A stretch of 64,000 bases of DNA from Sthenelais limicola (taxonomy: Eukaryota; Annelida; Polychaeta; Phyllodocida; Sigalionidae): contig OW804095.1 of the NCBI GenBank assembly GCA_942159475.1, positions 65,810,773-65,874,772 on the forward strand, in the 5' to 3' direction. The position numbers and the translations under genes were made by a program. The notes under the pieces were generated by a model. That model saw only the letters and a program-made list of their open reading frames with translations. It was not told the origin of the DNA and did no database searches. Positions 56,676 to 64,000 of this stretch are shown here, in pieces; position 1 is the stretch's first letter; each line of letters begins with the position of its first letter.

Positions 56676-58652
56676 ATGGGAGTCCTTTGCTATCTCTCGA
56701 TGGTTTACATCATAACTTTCTTCTTTCAAAACGGATTGGCAGATACATCTCATTGCCTAGTATGCGATTGTGAGAGTCATGTCACAAATTGCAATGGGAT
56801 ATTCATCACACAGTTACCTTTTGGGAAAGGATATATTTTCCCTGAAACAAACCAGCTAGTGTTGCGGAATACTAGATTTAACATGGAAATTGGACTATCG
56901 GATATTCTTGAACTGTTTCCTGACTTAAGTACATTCATTATTGGCGATTCGGAAGGTTATTATAGCGAGGAAAGAATATGTGAGGACTATAGAAAGCGAT
57001 CAACTGACTTCAAGTCTAAGTTTACGTTAATCGCTGAATGTGTCAAGATGGATCGCGATGGAACAGTAGAGAAACAAACCACAACGACTAGAACTGCTTC
57101 AACAACTTCTAAGGAAGTCTCAACGCACATGGGTATATCACCAACTACTGCATACATCTATCGTAAGTCTTCTTCTAATTATGAAATATATTCTTCCTCT
57201 ACTTCAGCTGATTCTATTCACTCTTCCCTCGCTTCGACTGGGTCTATTGATACTTCTACTGATGCTGATATATCAACTGTTTACACATTTCATAAATCTT
57301 CCACTTCTTCTTCTTCTTCTGCTGCTGATGCTAGCACTATGTATTCTCAAACATCCATAATATGGGATATTCTGTATTCTGAGTATGCGTCTCATTCTAC
57401 TTCTAATCTAGACACTTCCCGCACAAGCGAAATGACCACTGAAACCACTAAAACCACCACAGTTACCGACAGTGCCTTCTCCTCTGATTCATCGACCCAA
57501 GCAGTTATTAAAGACACAGTAACCCGATCGCTTCTAATCGGAGTACTATCTGCGCTAGGTTTTGGAGGTCTATGTGCGTTGGCCTATGTAGGATACATTG
57601 CTCGGGCTATCATAATGGAGAAACTGAGACGCAACAATCCCTATTCTTACGAGTGTCATGCAAATAATGCTGCTGATGATGAAAATGGGGATGCTGAGAC
57701 GGAAACAGAGGAAGAACGGAGGCAAAGACGCGTCGATGATCAGTTTATGTGGGATGGCTATGGTTTAAATAGTAGAATGGACTTGAAGGCTATCAAAAAA
57801 GAGGCCAAGAATAAAAGACGAGAGGCAAAGAGGAGAGAGAAAGCTCTAGAAATGGAGCGAAAGAGCTACGAGGAGTATAAGAGGAAGGTCTCCCTTCAGA
57901 TGGAGGAAGTTCCATTAACTGATGCCGAAGAACCCCCAAAGAGCAAAAAGGCCAAAAAGAAAAGCAAATCTCTGTTAAACAGCATTGTGACGCTTGCTGC
58001 TGTACATTTGTAAGCTATACATACATACATATATATTATATAAGATTTTTTATTTTTAGAAATGGAATTAATCTATTATTTAAAAAAGCGACATAGAATG
58101 TTCATATCTTATATATATATTATAAAGCATATTACATAGGACCAATCTCATATCTCATATAACATATAACATAGCATCAATATCATATCTTATATGTTAT
58201 ATGGTATATTAATTCGCTTTATATGTATTCTATATTTATTTCATAGGCCTGGTAATCGCCATCGAGATTCTGCTGCTAAACGCGATCAAGATTCTCCTGA
58301 TGATGCTGCTGCTGCTGCTGCTTCTAATGCTGCTGCTGCAGCTAAACATCATCAAGATTCAACCGTTGTTCTGAATGAAAAGGACACTACAAAAACACTC
58401 CAGAATGTTGCTGATGTTCTTCCTAAAACTCCTAATGCTCAGAGTGAAACCCAGGTTAAGATCGAAAGAGAAGCTATCGAACCTCCAACCACCTCTCAAA
58501 TCGAAGGTGCCGCAGCCATCACCGATCATTCTTCTAAAGAAAAAGAAGTCGTAGGAGCCGAATCCAAAGAGGAAACAGAGGATGATTCACTCTCTCTGCG
58601 TACATCTAGCAGAGTAAAATACCAAACCGAACGCTATACTAGTATAGTGTAA
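56676..58652 (+). CDS. type I membrane protein with LRR-cap motif and mucin-like stalk
   Basis: Spliced gene: exon 1 56676-58009, intron 58010-58246 (GTAAGC..TTTCATAG), exon 2 58247-58652, 579 residues. A signal peptide (about residues 1-24) precedes HCLVCDCESHVTNC, which fits the C-x2-C-x-C-x6-C cap of leucine-rich-repeat ectodomains. A single LRR-like segment (FPETNQLVLRNTRF) and two further cysteines follow. Next is a long Ser/Thr-rich, probably O-glycosylated stalk. A transmembrane helix lies at about 285-310 (LIGVLSALGFGGLCALAYVG), then a highly charged, partly coiled-coil cytoplasmic tail with an Ala-rich run. If the intron is retained the frame stops at once, giving 445 residues. It resembles a surface receptor or envelope-type protein, and no viral glycoprotein family is recognised. 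Confidence 0.78.
58010..58246 (+). other. intron of membrane-protein gene
   Basis: A 237-base AT-rich intron whose donor GTAAGC overlaps an in-frame TAA, so splicing decides between a 445- and a 579-residue protein. Phase 2 at the donor fits the acceptor, and the exon 2 frame stays open for 134 further codons. Confidence 0.75.
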
Positions 58653-58666
58653 ACCATACACTTACC

Positions 58667-59614
58667 TTATCCTATTAGCTCTCCGTCTGTCTCAAGTCCT
58701 GAATCATCAGATACGCTTTCGTCATCCTCTGAATCACTTTCAACGATGACCTGTTAATCATAATACAAAACATTTATTTTATGGAAATATGAACATTAGG
58801 TAACTGCTTAAGATAAAGGAAACTTGTATATACTTATTATTTCGCTAGACATGTGCATATATACCCAGCTAAATACATTTCAAAATTATAATTCATATAC
58901 TTACTTTGTTTTGGATAATCAGGTAGTCTCGGTTAACCAAGCAATGGTTCAGGCTTACCACGAGAATTGAGCGAAACCTTAAATAAAATGTAGAACAAAC
59001 ATGTATTTTTACACTCTTGGTTTTATATTCAAACAATTGTAAATTTTATAATCTCAAAATAACAATAATAATGTAGTCATTTTAAAAAAATTTCAAAACA
59101 TAACTATAAACAATACTTACGCATGTGAAAACAGATCATGAACTGGAAGAGCAAAACTAGTTACAACGAACTTAAAACGTCTTGCTCTTCGAATAGCCTC
59201 TGCGCTAACAAAGAGACAAAGTCCAGTTGTCGTCACGATGTAGATTTCCCTGTGCCGATCGCAATATACTTGGGCATCAGGTCCGATATTAATTCTTTCC
59301 TCTACATCCATGACGACGTGTGGGAACTGATTCCCCAAAACAGTTATTAACTGGACAGTGTTTTGCGGTGTCATCTCAAATCGTGCATGGTCATGTTGGT
59401 TGTCGTCGTCGTCGTCGTTGTCTTCTGATGGTTCACGAATGAGGTGGTATGCCAACTCATGTGAACCGTTATCTAGAATTTGTGTATATATGTTCAGCGT
59501 AAATGTTCCGAAGAACAGCCCTAATTCCATAGCGACTATGATATGAGCTACATTTCTTTGAAAAACCAAATGATGCTGGTAAGGCTCCAATTGCTCATCA
59601 CCCTGGTTGTTCAT
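58667..59614 (-). CDS. unrecognised spliced acidic protein
   Basis: Three exons on the minus strand: 59614-59121, 58977-58905 and 58750-58667, totalling 216 residues. Donors are GTAAGTAT, GTAAGTAT and, one base after the stop, GTAAGTGT; acceptors are TTTATTTAAG and GATTAACAG. Phases match and no stop interrupts the join. The first exon holds alternating hydrophobic strand- and helix-like stretches, a six-residue Asp run near residue 66 and no membrane segment of full length. The last exon is Asp/Glu/Ser-rich (VESDSEDDESVSDDSG). No family was recognised. The donor right after the stop implies a 3' UTR exon reading antisense to the membrane-protein gene. Confidence 0.72.
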
Positions 59615-60509
59615 GGTTGCAATTCAAAATGCACTATGTAAGATTAACTTCTGAGTAGCTCCTATACACTCACACACGCACATATCTTAAAACCCATCCT
59701 ATTATAAATTATCCCATACCTACATACCTCAAAATGTTGCTATAATCACTTTTATAATACCCATGTGATAGCTTGAGATATGTTATGAGTTATGGTTCTA
59801 CAAGCGCCATTCTTAACATGCGAATATGGTAGTTTCTGACATTGTAATCTTTCCCATTATATTTCTTGACATGTGACATAACACCATTCGGCTGTTTAAA
59901 CCCAAGTATGGGATGTATTCATGCATGTTAAGTTGAACTTCTTTAACCTCTCTCGCTCAATCTGGTAGAATGTTTGGCTTTATCAATCACTTCTAAGATT
60001 GTGATATATCCATATTTCATTGTCTTGTAATATATCATTCTATGCATGTCTAAAACCGGTTATGGAATATGAACTCATGTTGCGAATGTTAGATTTATAG
60101 TCGTCTGAAACTAGACTATTTAACCTTTTCCTTTCTCCTTCGCCTCTGCTATCTGGAGCTTATCGATTCATCAATGTTACTCATTTCACCCTATTCACCC
60201 TTGTTCTACGGTGTCTGTCTGTCTCTATCTTATACATTCTTCCCTACATGCATGCATGCGCGCTTACTCTCTCTCTCTATCAGTAATATTACCTTATGTC
60301 ATGTAACTGTAAAACACCTAGGCTTCTCTCTTATCTATATGATATATTATTTCGAAATGGAATCTATATATCAAATACGATGACGGGAAAATAATTGCAT
60401 TTATCTCCAGTATATATACATAGATATTAGTATTAGGCGTTAGTCTTGGACTTTCAATTGAAAGAAACGCATCGCTGGTATTACTCTATCACGGATATAC
60501 TAAATCACA
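59615..60509. promoter_or_regulatory. intergenic region between divergent right-arm genes
   Basis: The 895 bases separate two start codons on opposite strands, so it probably contains promoters for both. It is AT-rich with a CT-rich patch near 60265-60282. A GATTGTGATATA match at 59998-60009 recalls the 16-bp repeats at 44385-44448, and TAGGCGTTAGTCTTG near 60434 resembles TAGGCATTAGTTCTTG near 44147. No coding sequence was supported. Confidence 0.45.
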
Positions 60510-61413
60510 ATGGAAATAAGGTAATGCCTTTATATTATTTGATATGATATATTATCTTCTTATAGTATATAATAGAATAAATGCATGTAAATTAATACTA
60601 TTGACATCAAAATAGAAAAATAAGTAATACCTTTATATTAATAATCACTTTTAAAATTTGTTATAGTATATATATATATATAATAGAATGTATTATAAAT
60701 TTATCATTGTTATTATTTCAGCACAATTGCCTCCATCATATGTCTTCTGGAGCGTATTGAAGAAAGACTTGGGGTTGTCGAGTCTAGACAGGTGCGGACA
60801 AATATGCTTCTGACAGCCATTGTGCAGGAGCAAATTAGGGTAAGATATTAGTATTCACATTCTCATTTATTTATCTTCAAGATCGTTATAATTATTCTTC
60901 CATTGCATTTATGAAATAAACCAGAATCGATCAATTTCATTTTATTTATAAAAACTAATTTATAAAATATCGAATTTCTTTTTATAGAACTCTGCACAAC
61001 ATGAAGTTCCTGATGACGAGGTTGATAATCAATCAACTCCACCTCCTCCACCTCCTCCTGCTTCACCCTCATCGTGGATCCGTTCTTCTTCAGGATCCCC
61101 CAACTCTACGATCGGCTACTCAAACTGCGACCTTCAGAATTACATGCCGGATCTAGAGTTAAACGCGCCGGCTATTCACTCGACGCCTATATACTCGGAC
61201 ATATCCAGTTTTGACCTACCATCGGAGGGTTCTCTGTTTTCGACGACTGATACAGAGCCTAGTCCTCTGGTGATCCCGCCGAATGCATTGGCATCACCAA
61301 CATCATCGGTGCCTACCTGTGTGAGCACCCCTACAAGTTCCATCGACTTTAAGCAAAGAAGCCCTCGACGGATGGGTTATTTTGTTAAAAAAACCCTCAA
61401 CTTTAATTCATAA
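60510..61413 (+). CDS. unrecognised spliced Ser/Pro-rich protein
   Basis: Three exons: 60510-60520 (only 11 coding bases), 60722-60839 and 60988-61413, totalling 184 residues. Donors are GTAATG and GTAAGA; acceptors are TTATTTCAG and TTTTTATAG. Phases agree and the frame is open. The N-terminal ~45 residues form an amphipathic, probably coiled-coil helix (LLERIEERLGVVESRQ). The rest is Pro/Ser/Thr-rich and disordered, with a Pro heptad and a basic end (RSPRRMGYFVKK). No enzyme motif was found. A donor-like GTAAGT five bases after the stop and an exon-like stretch near 61666-61703 suggest a spliced 3' UTR. The first splice is the weakest part of the model. Confidence 0.62.
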
Positions 61414-61822
61414 AAATGTAAGTATATCTTCGATATATCAAAAGTCATAATGTTTCTATATTTCCTTGTCTTATGTTGTAATATAACACACCAAGTAAAT
61501 TCAAATTAGTTATTAAATATAAACTCGTAAAAACTAACATATTTTAATTCTTTTGTTTTATTTCAATTTTTAAATTCAAGTACATTCCTATATATAATCG
61601 TATGTTTTATTTCATATTTCATATTTCATATTTCTAATTGTGTGTTTCATTTCATGTCATTTCAGATTTTGTAAAACGAGTTTCGGATTGGGCAGTCATA
61701 ATTGTAAGTTTTAAAATTTAATAAAAAATATAACTGTCACTGAGGTAGTATATCAAAATGTTATTGTTATTGTTCTCCTTGAGTTTGTGAGTTTTTCACT
61801 GAGTCAGGTTCTGTTTCTGGGT
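61414..61822. other. short intergenic region between convergent genes
   Basis: AT-rich 3' flank shared by a rightward and a leftward gene. It contains a possible 3' UTR exon (about 61666-61703) and an AATAAA at 61720-61725 on the plus strand. No other feature was seen. Confidence 0.5.
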
Positions 61823-64000
61823 CTACATATTGTCCAAAAGTTTAAACTCATTTTCAAACTTCACTTTATACAAATCTTTAGCAGTGACAATGCTGCTTAA
61901 AATTTGCATAATAAGGGCTTTGGTCTGTGTCGAGTCAGTCGATAGATGACCTTCATAACCATGGTACATAGCCATAACGACCATAGCATCGTTCAAACGC
62001 TCAGTCGTAATCCGTTTCTGAGCCATGGTAATGTATTTCCGCTGTATAGACTCTCGCCTGGGGTGATACATAGGGCACGATTCTCGTTCATGACCTACAT
62101 CATTTAATGAATGAGAAAGACATCCTGGGCATGTTTTTTCTTTGATTTGAAGAAATTCTTTTTTAACCAAGAACACGTAACACTTCCCAATAAAATCCTC
62201 CAAAGGCGGGCGTGCATCAGTGATCAGCGCTATTTCTCCGAAGTAATCCCCTTTCATTACGCCATTCGTTCGAACTATCTGCTCTTGCTGTGCCTTAACA
62301 CATTCTGACCTATCAAAAAAATATTCTGAAAGGGCTACTTTCTCAGGCGTTCTAATGGGGGGTCTGTTTTCCTTCTCGTCAATATCAGAGCATCCGTCAC
62401 TCATCTCAGTTATGTCCTCCTCGCCGGACTTACATGCCCTCATATCGTAGATCGTGTATCGATATCTACTAATCTGCTTCTTAGAATCGGCCTCCAATGG
62501 TATTTGCACTGTCTTTGGAGAGGTGGTGGAGGAGTCTGAACAACCATCATTAGTCGGTGACATTGGTGATAAGGGAATCGCCAGATTCTCATTTTCCTCC
62601 TTGTCCATCTGTTTGGGCATATTCTTCTTTCCATTCATTATCTCATTAGCCGTTTTTCGATCAGCCGTGTGAAAGAGGTAAACAATCTCTTTACTTGTTA
62701 GCTTCCTCTTCCTTCCTTTTGAGGTTTCCTCCTCCTCCTCCTCCTCCTCCTCCTCCTTCCTCTCCTCCTCCTCCTTGCCTTGAACCTCCTCCTGAGACTC
62801 TCGACTCTCCTCTTTCCTCTTCTTAGCCGGAGGTTCAGATTGATCTTCTGGCGATGAACTTAAATTATTGATAAAATCCAGAGTGGCCGCATTAACCTCC
62901 TGTTGATCTCTTTGGGTGTTAGACTTGGAATAGTTAATGGGGTGTTCTACTTCGATAGAGCCATTTGTAGTCTTTTCCATAGTATCAGTAGCCGTGACTT
63001 GCCTCTTTTTTTCATTTTTCTTAGCAAGCGCAGCCACCCAATGATTTTTTTGACCAGTGTAAACAAAACGCTTTGTAACGTCATATTCCAAGGGCCCATT
63101 TTCAATTTCCAAGGACCTAACGGGTTTAGAGATTGGAGTGGACTCTGCTGGGAATGTAATCTTCATCCAGTTTGCGATCTTGTGTATCTCGGCCGAGGAT
63201 AGGTTAAACGATTTCCACCTGCAGTTAAAATGATAACACAGTTTTAGAATGGTGTTGTTAGAATAACCACAAATATCGTTAACAGAGTCTATTTATACGT
63301 CCTTATCTCTCTCTTGCTTTTCCCTTATAAAACCATCGTTGATAGTCATGACATATTCCTATAACCAGATACTAGTTACCCCCCTGCGCTCCTACACGCT
63401 TACTCCCTCTCTCACGCGTGCTTGCTTACTCATCGTCGTATCTCATGTCACCGACCCATTATCTATTTATCTCCCTCTCAAGTCTGACAGGCGAATAGCT
63501 TCTAACATAACATGTACTTAATTATCATTATGAACGTCGATAGCAGTACATACATATTATGAATGGTTAAATGCTTGTATCTAATTCAGTTAAATTGGCT
63601 CATCTATAATAATCTATAATATCAACGATTCCAAGAGCAAGAACAGCGATAAGAAGATGAACAACAACAACAACAGCAACAACAACAACAACAACAACAA
63701 CAACAACTGAACAAGCAGCTCAGCGATATATAAATCTATTTATCCATGAGTAAAACAAAACTTACCCTACTCGGTTGTGATGTAAATCATAGAAGCCGAA
63801 TGTATAGTAGTCCTTGTCTTTAAAGACCTGCTTTTTCAATTGCCACCATCCTTCTGGCTCGATACACTTCCGCACAATTTCTTCATTATTATCCAAGGCC
63901 TGTTTCTGTGCAATAGCTGCTCTTAGAATCTTTTCTGGTACATTTACACTGCGATCTTTAGAACCTGGATCCTTAAGCCTACAAAGTCTAATCGTATCCG
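61823..64000 (-). CDS. unrecognised large spliced protein, 5' end outside window
   Basis: Minus strand, at least two exons: 64000-63766 (incomplete at its 5' side) and 63218-61823, joined in a matching phase across a 547-base intron (GTAAGT..TTTTAACTGCAG). 542 residues are visible. The upstream exon has a Trp/aromatic-rich segment (EGWWQLKKQVF, YYTFGFYDLHHNRVG). The middle is disordered and acidic, with a Glu run encoded by GAG repeats (about 62725-62775) and basic nuclear-localisation-like clusters (PAKKRKEE, KGRKRKLT). The C-terminal part has a possible zinc site, C-x2-C-x9-H-x4-C (CPGCLSHSLNDVGHERESC), then a helical end. A nuclear, DNA-associated role is plausible but not shown. Confidence 0.72.
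63219..63765 (-). other. intron with (CAA)n microsatellite
   Basis: A 547-base intron of the leftward gene. The CAA run at 63661-63707 and CT-rich patches are its only notable contents. A short plus-strand frame at 63339-63521 is not supported as coding. Confidence 0.75.

Larger units (their letters stand above)
43851..64000 (+). mobile_element. Polinton/Maverick (adintovirus-like) element, right end outside window
   Basis: A self-synthesising DNA transposon with virus-like gene content. Its genes are family B polymerase, A32-type ATPase, retroviral-type integrase, penton-like and major capsid proteins, adenain-like protease and an accessory right arm. All core frames are open. Members of this group have terminal inverted repeats starting 5'-AG and 6-bp target duplications. 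I could not fix the left terminus, which lies somewhere between the minisatellite (about 43.85 kb) and the polymerase start (44516). The right terminus is beyond the window, because a gene runs off the edge. Visible length is therefore at least 19.5 kb, at or above the usual 15-25 kb. Confidence 0.95.

Noticed and set aside
58247..58380. Alternative reading of exon 2 giving a Leu-rich membrane segment
   Set aside because: It arises from reading the GCT/CTG repeat in another frame, requires joining to an internal GTAAGT near 57164 and soon meets a stop. The phase-2 join at 58009 keeps a long frame open instead.
1..64000. CRISPR array or bacterial operons
   Set aside because: There is no regular repeat-spacer structure. 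The short tandem repeats are micro- or minisatellites, and the gene structures are eukaryotic.

Overview
The window is eukaryotic. Introns are short with GT..AG ends, polyadenylation signals follow genes, microsatellites are common, there is a canonical nuclear tRNA gene, and long AT-rich stretches carry no coding sequence. The two large gene-bearing blocks are mobile elements of types found in animals. An invertebrate, probably marine, is the best guess. No host protein gene could be identified, so the species is left open.

Layout. Positions 1-13.8 kb, 20.6-32.3 kb and 32.4-43.3 kb are host-like non-coding DNA. They hold two tandem duplications (425 bp and 207 bp units), a 210 bp fold-back MITE-like element, a short near-perfect palindrome, homopolymer and dinucleotide runs, a few motif clusters that look cis-regulatory, one intact tRNA-Gln(UUG) gene and a degenerate 144-171 bp minisatellite. 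Positions 13,803-20,573 are a full-length LINE retrotransposon of the L1/Tx1 type, with both ORFs open, a poly(A) tail and a target-site duplication of 15-17 bp. From about 43.9-44.5 kb to the end of the window runs a Polinton/Maverick (adintovirus-like) element whose right end lies outside the window.

The Polinton carries the full core set, all open: a spliced protein-primed-type family B DNA polymerase, an FtsK/A32-type packaging ATPase, a D,D35E integrase with a chromodomain-like tail, a penton-like minor capsid protein, a basic core-like protein, a double-jelly-roll-type major capsid protein and an adenain-like maturation protease. To their right is an accessory arm of spliced genes on both strands: a type I membrane protein with a leucine-rich-repeat N-terminal cap motif and a mucin-like stalk, and three proteins I do not recognise. 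The core genes are packed like viral genes, with two ATGA stop-start overlaps. The right-arm genes, and the polymerase itself, have introns of about 0.2-0.55 kb.

The most striking observation is that two unrelated elements in the same window have each fused a NADAR (YbiA/DUF1768) domain to a replication protein. In the LINE it follows the RNA-binding part of ORF1p. In the Polinton it forms the last ~155 residues of the DNA polymerase. NADAR proteins are linked to ADP-ribose metabolism, and some remove ADP-ribose from guanine bases. A shared role in undoing ADP-ribosylation of element nucleic acid is attractive but is inference only.
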